Assembly (NCBI GenBank): GCA_032622095.1
Contig: CP136066.1
Coordinates: forward strand, 108,461,319 to 108,525,318
From: Siphonodentalium dalli
Lineage: Eukaryota > Mollusca > Scaphopoda > Gadilida > Siphonodentaliidae
Reading direction: 5' to 3'
Length of the DNA stretch: 64,000 bases
A program made the position numbers and the translations under genes. Below are positions 22,378 through 33,937 of this stretch, one piece after another (the stretch's first letter is position 1; every line of letters begins with the position of its first letter). The notes under the pieces were generated by a model. That model was given only the letters and a program-made list of their open reading frames with translations, searched no databases and had not been told where the DNA came from.

Positions 22378-22580
22378 TTAATTGCGCTTAAGTGCAATAT
22401 GGATGTAATTTCGCTTATGTGTAATAGGGAATGTGTAATAAGAATATTCCTTATTGCACAGGAATATCATATTGTGCTTAAGCGCAAAAAGGTATCTCTA
22501 ACTTTGCTTAAGCACAATAACTTAAGGAATTTTCTTATTGGCCTTGAGTGCAATTAGTTATTCGGTTAGTTAAATAATAA
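22378..22580. repeat. Palindromic oligomer cluster, right flank of satellite
   Basis: ATTGCGCTTAAGTGCAATAT, GTGCTTAAGCGCAAAAAGG, TTGCTTAAGCACAATAAC and related forms, continuing the cluster at 20161-20287. The array element therefore appears to have inserted into it. Confidence 0.75.
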
Positions 22581-22629
22581 GTTATTTCAATTGTTTTTTC
22601 ATAACCGTGCAGCCCTTATTAGAGATTCC

Positions 22630-22947
22630 TTAAGTTATTGCAGTTAATTGAAATTCTCTATTAAATGTCTGTGGTTTCCCATAGAGATCATCAATGATGT
22701 CTATGCGCAAGCGCAAGGGCGACACGCCAATCTTCTCTGTTGGGATTCCAATTGTTGGCTTATTAAATATGCACATATGCTTAAGATACAGTCGGGTTTT
22801 TGGATCCCAGTTAATGAAAATATCATTGAAATAATCACTTTCCCCCCAATAAACATCCATATATTCAATATACATGTTTTGGAGCAGAATTAGGCAGTCC
22901 ATATTGGACGCCATCATGGAATTTATTTTTGTTGGTTTAATTTTCAC
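22630..22947 (-). other. Unrecognised 105-codon open frame
   Basis: An ATG-initiated frame on the minus strand with mixed, protein-like composition (acidic, aromatic; contains DYFNDIFINWDPKTRLYLKH). I recognise no domain. The plus strand has an overlapping 81-codon frame, so chance is likely. It could be a decayed exon or transposon piece; nothing nearby supports expression. Confidence 0.2.
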
Positions 22948-22979
22948 ACATATTTATTAGTTATGTGGATGGAGTTCTC

Positions 22980-23495
22980 ATTAAACCTCACATCCTTATA
23001 TTGGTTACAGTAATGCCCAAAGTAATTGACCACTTAAACACATCAGAATTATTGGTAATTTTTCAGGATTTAAAATCCTGAAAAATTACCAATAATTATG
23101 CTGTGGTTAAGTGGTCAATTACTTTGGGCATTACTGTACGAGGATTGAGTTATCATTAAACCTCAAATCCTTATATTGGTTACAGTAATGCCCAAAGTAA
23201 TTGACCACTTAACCACAGCAGAATTATGGGTATTTTTTTCAGCATTTAAAATCCATGACAAATTACCCATTATTCTGCTGTGGTTAAGTGGTCAATTACT
23301 TTGTACATTACTGTATGAGGATTGAGTTATCATTACACCTCAAATCCTTATATTGGTTACAGTATAATGCCCAAAGTAATTGACCACTTAACTACAGCAT
23401 AATTATGAGTGATTTTTCAGGATTTAAGATCATGAAAAAATACCCATTATTTTGCTGTGGTTAAGTGATCAATTACTTTGGACATTACTGTATGT
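22980..23495. repeat. Tandem triplicate of a 175 bp unit containing a palindromic MITE variant
   Basis: Palindromes at 23008-23136, 23183-23313 and 23360-23490 each start CAGTAATGCCCAAAGTAATT (third with a TA insertion) and end with the mirrored arm CATTACTG, flanked by TA. Spacer TGAGTTATCATTAAACCTCA..CCTTATATTGGT repeats with a period of 175-177 bp. The family is related to the main CAGTAATGCCC MITE but has different arms (GACCACTTAA). Tandem duplication after insertion is the simplest origin. Confidence 0.9.
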
Positions 23496-24473
23496 AGATG
23501 AGTTAAACCTCACATCAGTGTGTTGGGGATTTGGACCTTGACTTGGGACCTTTTGTTTTTAACGCAACAAATGCGCATACACCTTATACACAAATTTCTT
23601 ATGTAACCAGAGTTTTTCTCGGATAAGATGAGTTTGAAGCCTGCTTACATTTCAAAATGTTGTCTGTTTTGTATTGTCTGCAGCGGAACTCGACGTGTTG
23701 AAGCAAAAGTTACAAAAGATAAAATGTGTACGTAACGAGACTATAATACAACTGAAAAAATAAATTGAGGGAGGGGTGGGCGATACAGGGAACTAAGGGT
23801 TGAACCGATATAAATTTGTAGAGCGATAACGACCAATGTTGACATATTATGCATCTGAACTCTACTGTTGCAACAAGGCTATAAAATAGGGGAGTGTCAG
23901 AATCTTAGTCATCTCTATATAATGCCAGAATAGTCATTTATGGACTTCTATAAGATGTTGGGTTGGTTATAATATGGACTCGGAGAAAAAGGCCTTTGTA
24001 CCGATGAACTGACATAAATTAGTGGAGCGATGTTGCCATGTAATGCATCGCGACTGTACTAAAGCAGCAATGATATAAAATTGGAGAGGGTGGGTCTGAA
24101 ATTATCTCTATCTCTATAGATGGCACCAGGATTATATAGAAAGGAATAGCAATTGATATACGTATACGGTATACTATAGTAATACCATAGACATATAAGT
24201 ATCACGCGATAAAATATTACGTAACGTGACTATACCGATGAAAGAAATAAATAAATTGGACCAGGATTAGAGGTTGGGTTGGTTATATGTGGATAATTGG
24301 ATATGGAATTCATACCGATGAAACGATACAAATTAGTGGAGCGATAAAGACCAATGTTGACACTTAGTCAGGCTATGCGGAAGAAAATAGGGGTTGATAC
24401 GATAGACCGAAATAAATTTGTCGGGTGATAATGACCAATGTTGACGTATATAAAGTAACGCGACTGTACTGGA
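23491..24473. repeat. Degenerate direct repeats, otherwise unassigned
   Basis: Segments near 23810, 24000, 24310 and 24405 share ATAAATT(T/A)GT(A/G)GAGCGAT and ACCAATGTTGACAT-like phrases and CGCGACTGTACT. These are old diverged duplications of about 150-300 bp spacing. No gene recognised. Confidence 0.5.
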
Positions 24474-24780
24474 CTGTCATTTTTCAAAATTTTAAGCCGA
24501 GACTTGGTGTGTGTGAGTGGGATACTAATATATTACTAAAATGACAGAGTACAGCACGTAATTATGTTTTAGATGGAAGAAATTAATTTTTTTCAATGAT
24601 AAAATTTAACATGGCATTTGCCATTAAAATTGATTTATGTCGATAAAACTGTCATTTTTCTAAATTTTAAGCTGAGACTTGGTGTATGTGCGTGTGATAC
24701 TTATATATTATAAAATAACAGAGTCCAGCGCGTAATTATGTTTTAGATGGAAGAAATTGAATTTGTTTTCGATAATAAAT
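24474..24780. repeat. Two direct copies of a 132 bp segment
   Basis: 24474-24605 and 24649-24780 both run from ACTGTCATTTTTC through GAGACTTGGTGT, TAATTATGTTTTAGATGGAA to GATAA-AATTT. They differ by scattered substitutions and share the same order throughout. Confidence 0.85.
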
Positions 24781-27549
24781 TTGCAGCGTGGACGGGTCAT
24801 CGAGTGCGCTCAATTTGTAAACAAAGTTTTGTCAATAGTCGTTTTGGTCAAACTATCCCTTTTTAGACCGGGACAGCAGATCCGAATAGTAGCTAAGATG
24901 TATTTAGATAGAATTATCAAAAGAATTTGACTGATTAGAGTGCATTGTAAGAGAATCGAGTGGAGAAATATTGGTGACATTTTCACAAAAACACGCCAAT
25001 TCGGCAATGACTGCTACTTGCAGACGAGCGCTCGTTAATATTCATGCCAAGAAATGCAGGCATCAAACTCATCTTTTTGGAAGGTTAATCCAACATTTAT
25101 ATTATCAGAACAATCCTCCCAAAACACCTTCCAAATATCCAAGAAAGTTTTAATAGCTTAGAAGACTGAACAGCCGAAATTAATTAATTAATAATCGCCA
25201 ATGGAGGCTTCGCAGTGACGGTTGGCAATTATCACGATAAGACAGGGGAACACTTTGATGTTCGTACTCATATTTCACCAATTTTTGTACCTGGCTTTCC
25301 TATCCTAAGTTTAAAGGGAAAATGGCTAATTTTACTCTATTTGTCGTTATATACATATTATACATATTTATCACACCATTTATTATTCATTTTCATAAAA
25401 ATAAAATAAAAGAAGCCGAAGATAACATGTTTAAACTGTTTGAAGCACGAATTTGGCGATAAGTTGTTATCAGAGTACGTTATACTTGTGATAGTTATGT
25501 TACGCACACGGTGTTCCCATATCCTATTGCGATAATCGCTTAACCCTTCGGTTTTCAACGGCATTTCAATTGGTTGAAATTAAAATTTCTCAAGTTCCAG
25601 CTCAACACGAATCTAGTGACCCAATTGGTAGAAATACTTTATCAGTAATTCTTAGTTTTATAAGTCATAACTCTAATTTTATTGACGATACGAGCTGAAC
25701 ATCATAATATGTCACTGTTTATGGCGGTGTTATCCAAACGTGTGCTTTGATAATGATTATAATTTTATTTTACGATCAAACGTCGGTGCAGCTCAGCAGA
25801 AACGCATAGGCACTAGTTCAATTCAGCAGAAACGCATAAGTCCTACGATTATAGACACCCACTGGACGCGCTTCGCGCGTCGGTCAGTGGGTGAAAAAAT
25901 GTTTGTTAATTTGAGCAAATAGCTCAATCCAAACAAAACATTATTTAAGATTTTTTCATTTTTTTTAATCAACTGTTAAATGATCAAAATGAGCACAAAG
26001 CGCACACAGGTGCCCAGGCCTCTCCGATGCTGAATAATATAATATTATTATACGATAGGCCTTTATTTAATATCAAAGGCTGATGTCTCAACCATAGGCT
26101 ATATTAGTAGGCAAGTCAACTTGCATCTAAAATGATCTAAAAAGATTGATCAAGCATACCCGTCATTGTAATACCATGCATTAATTAGGCCTAAATAGGC
26201 ATATAATTGTAATGTTGAATGACTATTTACACGATCCTTCACAGATCCTTCCCCTTATCATCATTCAGGGTCATTCTACATGCCTTGCATATTATCATAT
26301 TACTTTTTCATGTGTTATTAAATTCATATTTTTTAATCAAACTGTTTAAATGATTCAAATATGCCATAAAATGTCCCACAGACCCCTCCCATGCTGAATA
26401 AAGGTTCCTGAAAAAGAGCCTGTTTCTAGCTTATTAAATATTTTCAGTGACCCTGTCCTCAAATTGGTTCATGACCTCAGAACTACACTCAATCAAAGGA
26501 AAAATCATGGAAAATTCCATGCTGGTGACATCACACCAGGTGATTGAAAAATGGCATCTGTCCATAATTCACACTTATGAGGTCATCAAACAGGCTGCTC
26601 ACTGAAACTAACATGATGATGTCATCAGACATCTGTACCAGACACTGAAATTAATACCTGGCAGTTGTCAATTTTCTGACACTCACAGGACAACAAGGTG
26701 TTCTGTTTCTGGAAATCTACCACCAAATTTTTCTGGGATCCAGGTGTCTCAGTGAAAACTAAAAAAAAAATCATAGTGGATCAAACATAATTAAAAAAAT
26801 GTTCCCATCACTGATATAGTTCTGTATGGGGCATCTCTATTAAAGCCTGGTCAAATGATCCCATATCCTGCTATCTGACCTTCCAATGTTGTTGGTTCGG
26901 AATGCTTGATTAGCTATGATGTTGGTAGAAAAACTGTTAAATGATCCACAACATTTCTGTAGTTACCCAAACATTGGGGGTGGGGGGCGGGAAACAATAA
27001 AAGACTGCTTTGTGATATGTCTGATCAAAAGGTGCTCTTTTTTCTAGCCAACAAATGGAGTCAAGACTCCAAGAAAAATTATTTCTGTAAAAAATCATTA
27101 CATTCAACTCAGGTTCCAACTTGAACTGTATATATTGTCAACATGCTGACATTTAGCTTAATTTGATTGAAAGCAATCAGATAACTAGAACTATAAGGTT
27201 ATCACATGGGTACAACAATCAGCAATACCAAATTCGAACTTGACCTGTATTTTCATATGAAAAATCCACAGTCCATAAAATAATAAGCAAATTTTAATTT
27301 GAAAACGGCTACAAAACCATCAATAAAGATCAGCCCATACCCAATTGCGAACTTGAGCATGACTTTTTCATACATAGGTCATATACCAAATTGGAATTCT
27401 ATAAATAATATTCAAAATATCAGCTGGACAACAAACACTGCTCATTTAATTTCTACAATAAAATCCAGTTTGGCCAATATTTACATGAAATTATATCCAA
27501 AAATAACATTTTGGTGACATCAATTTTATCACAAAGGAGACATGTATAT
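24781..27549. other. 2.8 kb without a recognisable feature
   Basis: No coding frame with a known domain and no repeat family that I can match in the window. A palindromic CGCGCTTCGCGCG lies at 25867-25879 within a locally GC-richer stretch (CACCCACTGGACGCGC..GCGTCGGTCAGTGGGTG, a 17 bp-arm hairpin, about 25856-25893). Its role is unknown. Confidence 0.45.
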
Positions 27550-27806
27550 CCCTTTAATGACAGGAGCTGCGCTGGTACATCATTAAACATTCTGTGCCAG
27601 TGCATTCTCTTATATATGCGAGTCTCCCATAGTGAGCCTAGCATATATAAGAGAATACACTGGTTTTATACGAGGTCAAGGTAAATATTGTTAGGCCAAT
27701 GTATTCTCATATATATGCGAGGCTCCCTATGGGAGACTCACATATATAACAGAATGCATTGGCACAGTGTTTTTGCAAATTTCAGGAAGCTCCAGTCATG
27801 GATAGG
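27550..27806. mobile_element. TTAA-family hairpin element, full-length but decayed ends
   Basis: CCCTTTAATGACAGGAGCTG..GCTGGTACATCATTAAA, two nested hairpins around GCATTCTCTTATATATGCGA, then GCAAATTTCAGGAAGCTCCA and GTCATGGATAGG. The order matches the copies at 32697 and 56126. The terminal TTAA is not preserved. Confidence 0.8.
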
Positions 27807-28120
27807 ATATGCCAACTTGTCACGCTTCTACACATAGACTATAGGTAAAATTTAGCAGCCTAAAAGGAGAAAGCAATTTTATCAGCCAGACATTTGACAG
27901 CAGAGATGGTAGTAAACTTCATAGTTACTGTGCTGCTACAATAAATGCCTTCAAGATTCACACAACGACGTCGATAATGCACCCAGGAGAGTAGGTCTGA
28001 ATGGCACACCTCCCCCATCAAAATATAATGTGAGTAATTCACGGCGGGGAATCACATGGTTTCAAGGGTTGGTGAGTACCATGCTTTCAAAATGGCCAAG
28101 TCCCAGCAGTGCAAACAGAG

Positions 28121-28977
28121 TACAGTCCGTTATTCCGCAGGTCTGCTATTCCGATGGTCCGCCATTCTGAAGGTCCGCTATTCCTAAGGTCCGTTATTCT
28201 GAAGGTCACCCATTATGTTATATATATGCGAGTCTCCCATATGGAGCCTCGCATATATAAGAGAATTCATTGGCCTAACGATATTTACCTTGACCGTAAG
28301 CCAGTGCATTATCAGTGAGTCTGTCAGCTAACTAAGCATGTCTATGCGTTCCACTGCCAGCAAACTAGTCACTGATATGCGTTCCGGAGCGTGGAGCATA
28401 GCAAATGGACTGCTCACATAGATACATGGCTGAAATGTTTACAAGCAACTAATTATATAGAGTTACGATTCTTGAATTCCTTGTACGCAACAAACATTAT
28501 TGGCAAATTCAAGTTTAAATTGAAAACGTAAAGTTGCTTAATTGTGGTGATCGTTATTTTTTCTTACTTTAATTACTATCATGCATCATTGCCAAAAAGT
28601 ATCAATATTCAATGACAATAATTATGCATGCTATTACATGGACCTTCGGAATAATGGGCCTTTGGAATAATGGACCCTCGTCATAACTTGCAGTTGTCCT
28701 TTCGAGGGTCCGCTATTTCGAAAGTTTATATTTTGTCCAATATATGTAAGTGGAACTCTATTCCACCGATAGTACCCAGCATTATAGTATTATGTCTATC
28801 ATGCGTAACTTCTAGGCGATTTATAAATCTTTCCAGTCAAACGGATTGTGTTCGCAAAGGTTACTTTCGGAATAGCCGACCTTCAGAATAGCAGACCTTC
28901 AGAATATCAGACCTTTGGAATAGCAGACCTTCAGAATAGCGGACCTTCGGAATAACGGACCTTTGGAATAATGACCC
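28121..28977. repeat. Fold-back region with inverted arrays of a 17 bp unit (GGTCCGCTATTCCGAAG)
   Basis: 28125-28207 has five units of GGTCCGYTATTCYGAA type. 28641-28735 and 28853-28977 hold about ten units in the complementary orientation (GGAATAACGGACCTTC). The arrays face each other about 450-650 bp apart and could form a long imperfect stem. A piggyBac-like hairpin fragment (28210-28315) sits just inside the left array. No coding frame. Confidence 0.8.
28210..28315. mobile_element. Fragment of TTAA hairpin element
   Basis: TATATATGCGAGTCTCCCAT, GAGCCTCGCATATATAAGAG, AACGATATTTACCTTGACC and AAGCCAGTGCATT are internal parts of the family; both ends are missing. Confidence 0.75.
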
Positions 28978-29071
28978 ATCCCTGTGCAAACACACAAAAA
29001 ATATAGTATATATCAGGAGCTGACACAAAACATAGCATTTTGACTGTTACGAGCATATGCTAGTTTATTTT

Positions 29072-29314
29072 TTAACCCTTTGAGTGCCAGGTCCGATTTT
29101 TGTATCAACCCATATACCCTGTGCCAATGCATTCTCTTATATATGCGAGTCGACCATAGGTCGCCTCGCATATATAAGAGAATGCATTGGCCTAACAATT
29201 TTTTTTTTTTTTACAATATTTGACAATTTTAATAATTTATTCTTATATTCTTTAACATACTTATTTTGTAGGTTTAGGGCCGATGAGATCGGCTCCTGGC
29301 ACTCAAAGGGTTAA
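29072..29314. mobile_element. TTAA hairpin element, GAGTGCC subfamily, copy 2
   Basis: Same 20 bp mirrored ends as the copy at 9258 (TTAACCCTTTGAGTGCCAGG). TTAA lies at 29072-29075 and 29311-29314. The internal T tract is shorter (12 T) and GGGCCGATGAGATCGGCTCC is kept. The two copies are very similar over the first 110 bp, so they are recent. Confidence 0.93.
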
Positions 29315-29417
29315 ATAAAAGTTTATTTGTTCAGAAATACTCATTCTGACCAAAGAAGCTGGTAGATCTATGGCTGCAATGATTATTTCATCCAAGAACT
29401 GACACAGGATATTACAG

Positions 29418-29672
29418 TGGGAATCACGTGGTTTCGAGTTGATGAGTATCACGCATTCAAATTGCCTGAGGCGATCGCAAAAGTGACCAGAAATGAGGAA
29501 AAAGGTAATAAAACTAGGATATAGAGGATCTCACATGAGTTTCTATTTTATACGGAATTTATCAACCGAGTTCACTAAATTCGATTTGAGCCGAGGTTTA
29601 CCGAGGCTCAAATAGAATTTAGAGGACGAGGTTGATAAATTACGTATAAAATAGGACGAGTGTGAGATACCT
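29418..29672. repeat. Dispersed repeat plus 145 bp hairpin
   Basis: 29418-29520 (GAATCACGTGGTTTCGAGTT..AACTAGGATAT) recurs at 62938-63045 and partly at 28048-28100. It leads into a strong hairpin at 29527-29670. GATCTCAC, TATTTTATACG, AATTTATCAACC and GATTTGAGCCGAGG are mirrored across the loop TTTA. Confidence 0.85.
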
Positions 29673-30005
29673 TTTATCACATGATCAAATAAACCCGAAG
29701 CAACGCGAAATATTCATCGAAAACAACAATCATAAACTACAGCGATCGCAAGTTATTTGAAGAACGCCGTGACGTCATCGCACGCGCTGATATTAAACGT
29801 GTCTATTACCGATAATTATGAAACTGCTTTTATGGCCAAATTATGTGATAAAATGATATATTACATAGTATTCTGGCAGCTACGAGCATATGCTATACTA
29901 TTTTTGAAACACTGATACCTCATTTGTGTACAAACTCAGTTGTTCACTCTAACATTCTGACCAAAGTTGTCAGTCAAAGGATTCTCCCAGATGTATGGAC
30001 TGGCG

Positions 30006-31490
30006 TATTCCACGAACCTCCGACTCCGGTAGAGATCATAATTGAAATTAAATACTCCATTAGTTCAACACCTGGGAACGTTTTGAGGATCTAATGAGGA
30101 AACTCTGTAACATGGAAAAAATAACATGGGTAATCTATTTCTTACTTAATACCTGTTCCTTAAAGACTCACTGATTTTTTAATGACCAGATCACATTACA
30201 TACAAGATTATTATTCCATATTGTATACTATTTGGAAGAGGAACCGAAAATATATATATTCCAACAGAATTCGGAACAGCTGTAGCCTAGGAGTGTCCGC
30301 CAAGTGATAGAGATTCTCAGATTCACCCCAAGACTTCCCCCATTATTTACCCCAGAATGCATCATAATTCACAACTAAGAGATAAGAGTTATTCCCCTTC
30401 CATTGATAATAATAGACTGGCAGTACAGATCAGATCAAAATGATAAGAATAGAACACACGTTGGTACCTTGATAAAAACAACATGTTCATAGTTTATTAG
30501 ATTGGATAAGTTGAAAATAAATGTTTTGGAGCTTCCTCTTTCTAATGTTATATAATATATAGTTATTATACAATGTTGTGTACAGTATGTGTTTTTCTTG
30601 TAGGAGTCCAGGTTGCGGTGAAAAGTCATATTGGACGAGACACATATGTGGTGAGTACAATATGACTTTTCACCACAACCTTGACGAGTACAAAAAAAAC
30701 TCATACTGTACACAACTTTGTATAATGACATTTTTATTATCCATCTGTATGTTTATCCAAATTTTGGGAATAACACTTTTGTGGTTATTTTTGGTATTTG
30801 TTGGCGAATAATTCTCTATAAAAGCCTGTATTTTTGTCATCAGAAAGCATGATTTGGAAAGGTAAACACGGAAGTGAAAAAAAATACTCAATGTGGAAGT
30901 GAAACGTCTGCTAAATCCACCAGTGTTGCACGTGCATCACAATTTCACCGATTCATTTCGCAATAGTTAATTCATTATGTCACAGAGTCCCGATAAAAAA
31001 GTCATATTGCATGACTTTTTCCCGGATTATCACTTGGCAGCTTTTGCCCAATCAGAAATAGTGTTAGTTGAGGGATGGATAATAAAATGGAATATGTTGT
31101 ATATATGATCTGGGGATTCGAAAATTAATTGGGCCTTTAATAAACTATTTCACAGTAGGTAAAAATTCCAGCTTGAAATTGCATGATTTGAGTGCTTTTG
31201 TAGGCCGATTTTGCTTCTCAATGGATATGATCATACAATTTTCGCAGGGTAATCAGCTCATGTTTATCAATATTAGCTCACAAAAGTCACCTAAATCATG
31301 CAATCTAAAGTTGAGACCTTCATCGGCTGTGAATGCCTTAGTCAGAAAAAGGAATTTACTTAGAAATATATTACCTGTGTTATTCTTTCAATGTTATAAA
31401 GTTCCCCATCAGTTCGTCAAAATGTTCCCAGGTTTTGGACTGGTGGAATATGATCTCTACGTGGGTAGCCAGAGTAGAGGTTCATGGCAT
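30006..31490. mobile_element. 1.5 kb element with inverted arms of about 150 bp
   Basis: 30006-30165 and 31340-31490 are inverted relatives. GTAGAGATCATA, ACCTGGGAACGTTTTGA, GGTAATCTATTTCTTA on the left match TATGATCTCTAC, TCAAAATGTTCCCAGGT, TAAGTAAATTCC-side sequence on the right. The interior holds a second palindrome (30555-30728). I recognise no transposase, so this is a fold-back or MITE-like element, or an old inverted duplication. Confidence 0.7.
30555..30728. repeat. Palindrome of about 170 bp
   Basis: Outer arms TTATACAATGTTGTGTACAG and CTGTACACAACTTTGTATAA; inner arms GGTTGCGGTGAAAAGTCATATT and AATATGACTTTTCACCACAACC (in pieces). A related half copy is at 33393-33480. Two opposite-strand open frames here are products of the palindrome. 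Confidence 0.88.
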
Positions 31491-31615
31491 CTACACTAAA
31501 CCTCTGCTAAAGGGAGTATGAGTAAAGTAAGAGTATACGAAACATCATGATTAAAGATGACCCATCTGATTTGACACCACATGTTTTTTAAAGTGCCAGA
31601 TGAATGAAAAATAAA

Positions 31616-31680
31616 AACAAGAGCATGCATCCCATGCAATAAAGCTAAATATTCCTATTTCTTTACTTGTAAAATTGTTA
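31616..31680 (+). mobile_element. Fragment with ACAAGAG start
   Basis: AACAAGAGCATGCATCCCAT matches the start motif of the 8118 and 20288 elements, but no array follows directly; it runs into a TTAA-family fragment. Confidence 0.4.
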
Positions 31681-31775
31681 TTAACATTCCATAACTGGAG
31701 CTTCGATACTGAAAATTTGTGAAAACCCGGCCCATGCCAATGTATTCTCTAATACATGCGAGTCTCCCATAGAAA
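31681..31775. mobile_element. Fragment of TTAA hairpin element
   Basis: TTAACATTCCATAACTGGAG, GAAAACCC, GCCAATGTATTCTCTAATAC, GCGAGTCTCCCATAG. One end only. Confidence 0.7.
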
Positions 31776-32485
31776 TTCTGTTGAAGTTACCAAGTTTCAT
31801 CAAATTACAGTTGACTATTAATGAAGTTGTCATCCAGATAAAAAATGTTTCTGACAGACGGCTATGCAGATTGACAGACATGGCTCATTTCTATGGTCTC
31901 TCAAAATTGGATGGAAGACATATTCGAATTTGATATTTTTGACTCAGTCCTGGTCAAATTATCCAAACTGGAGTTATCGATCTGGAACCAAACTGTTATG
32001 AAATCGGGTAATTTCTATGTCCAACAAGCAGTCGCCAATGGCGGCATCCCTCGTCTTGGTGGGCAAAGTTGGGGATGGCAATTTTCAAAATAATTGAAAT
32101 CAGTTAATATTTATATGAGATTGGTTAATATTTGTTTTAGTTTGATCTTAAAATTTAAATTTCCATGCCAAAAAATTACAATCATGGCCTATTTAATACT
32201 CTGGTAAAAATGTATGGTCGGGCCTAGTTTGAGTATTTGTTTCAGAAACTTCTCTTGTGAACTCACACACAAAAATCTTTCAAATCTGTTGATAATTGTT
32301 CAAAATAAACCACGGACAAATTTTAGTGGGGTCTAAATGCCAAAAAATGACAATCAAAGGGCTGTAACTCTGGGGAAATTGTCCGAACAAGCCTTGGTTG
32401 CAAACTCATTTCAGATATTAATTGCCCTTGTGAACTCATATACCAATGAAAATGTCAATGATACTGTAGCTCAACTTGAAAATGG
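31776..32485 (-). repeat. Decayed array-type element
   Basis: Two degenerate units with ATGCCAAAAAATGACAATCA, AACTCATATACCAATG and a GACAGACGGC tract. It ends with AATGTCAATGATACTGTAGC/TCAACTT (32453-32478), the same terminal motif as family T1. A chance 66-codon frame lies within. Confidence 0.55.
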
Positions 32486-32696
32486 GATCATGCCATATAT
32501 TACATTCCATAGAGCGATATAGGGACTCAGAAAGTTTATATTCTTAAGTAACTAGAGGTTACCCTGGAGATCGATCATAAACAATTTGGGAATTATCAAA
32601 TGAAAAAGTTTGGCTGTAGGGGAGCTAGAGCCCCTTCATGCTTCCCTGCTAAACCACCCCGTAGATGTACCTCAAAATATGTCACTGCACGAGTGT

Positions 32697-32936
32697 AAAC
32701 CCTTTGATGGTGGGAACTGCGCTGGTGCAGCATTAAAGACCCTGTTTCCGTGCATTCTCTTATATATGTGAGTCTCCCATGGGGAGCCTCGCATATATAA
32801 GAGAATGCACTGGCTTACAAGGTCAAGGTAAATATTGTTAGGCCAATTTATTCTCTTATAAATGCGAGGCTCCCTATAATGCATTGGCACAGGGTTTTCG
32901 CAAAGATTCAGGCAGATCCAGTCATGGAAGGGTTAA
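32697..32936. mobile_element. TTAA hairpin element, GGAGCTGC subfamily
   Basis: AACCCTTTGATGGTGGGAAC..GCTGGTGCAGCATTAAAGA at the left and GTCATGGAAGGGTTAA at the right. Two internal hairpins are built from TTATATATGCGAG-type arms. The left TTAA is changed to TAAA. Confidence 0.85.
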
Positions 32937-33384
32937 AGAATTGATCCTGCCATGCAAAAGCTAGTGGGTACCATGCCAATAACCTTACCAGGTCACCTAC
33001 AATGTACTAACGCCCATGGATCTGAATAACAACAGCTACCTGTCCTCCATGGATAATGACTTTGAGTAATTAAGGGTGCCACATCTTGGTATTTAGGCAC
33101 AGATAAAGAGAAAACGCCTCTGCAACTATTGAGGTCACTCAAAAATCATGATCAGAACATGAGTGGAAGCAGTAGTAGCGCATCTTCATATTAACGATGT
33201 AAACAGTATTTTATCTGAAAGGTGACTTTACACCAACGCTTTATACACTCGTTTGTAGAGTGTGGGTGAAATGAGTAGATTATACACAAAGGCTTACGGC
33301 AATTGACTCTTAGTAAACTAACTTATTTACCATAGTCAAATTGAATTAATATCCGATGAGGCCACATATAGTGTTCAAGATGCT

Positions 33385-33840
33385 AATAATATAAAGTTAT
33401 TATACAAAGTTGTGTACAGTATGTGTTTTTCTTATAATCATCAAAGTTGTGGTGAAAAGTCATATTAGACGAGACGAGACGAGTACATTGAATGACATTT
33501 TTATGATCTATCTGTATGTTTATCACAATGATGTCACCTGGAGTTCTGATAACTTTTATAAAAGTCATATTGGACTGAGTCTAATATGACTTTTGGGACT
33601 CCTGTGATGTCAGGTATTATATTATTGACACTTTCGGAGTCCAGTATTACTTTTTCATGGATTATCATGTGACGGCTATTGCCCAATCAAAAATAGTGTT
33701 AGTAAAGGGATGGATAATAGCATATTTGTTTAGTTTATCGTTGTTTCAGCCGCTAGGCCATTTCACCACATTGTCACTTTTATTGATGGAGGAAAGACCT
33801 AACAGAGGGTAATAATTTTACTAGGAAATCACTCCACTGC
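33385..33840. repeat. Partial copies of the 30.5-31.1 kb and 1.9 kb repeats
   Basis: 33393-33530 matches 30560-30758 (GTTATTATACAAAGTTGTGT, CATTTTTATGATCTATCTGT). 33648-33722 matches 31015-31087 (GCCCAATCAAAAATAGTGTT). 33725-33840 matches 1880-1990. These three pieces probably belong to one longer dispersed repeat. Confidence 0.7.
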
Positions 33841-33937
33841 ACATAGAAAACACCAACCTCCCAGAAAGAAACTGACTAGCTTGTCCAGATACACAAATCA
33901 GTTTATCTGAGTGTGTGTGGATCACAAATCCTTGCTT

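Noticed and set aside
30435-30811. Small Cys-rich genes on both strands
   Set aside because: The frames mirror each other because they translate the two arms of a palindrome.
31173-31499. 108-codon frame
   Set aside because: Its 3' half is the inverted arm of the 30.0-31.5 kb element and its 5' half includes another small inverted repeat.
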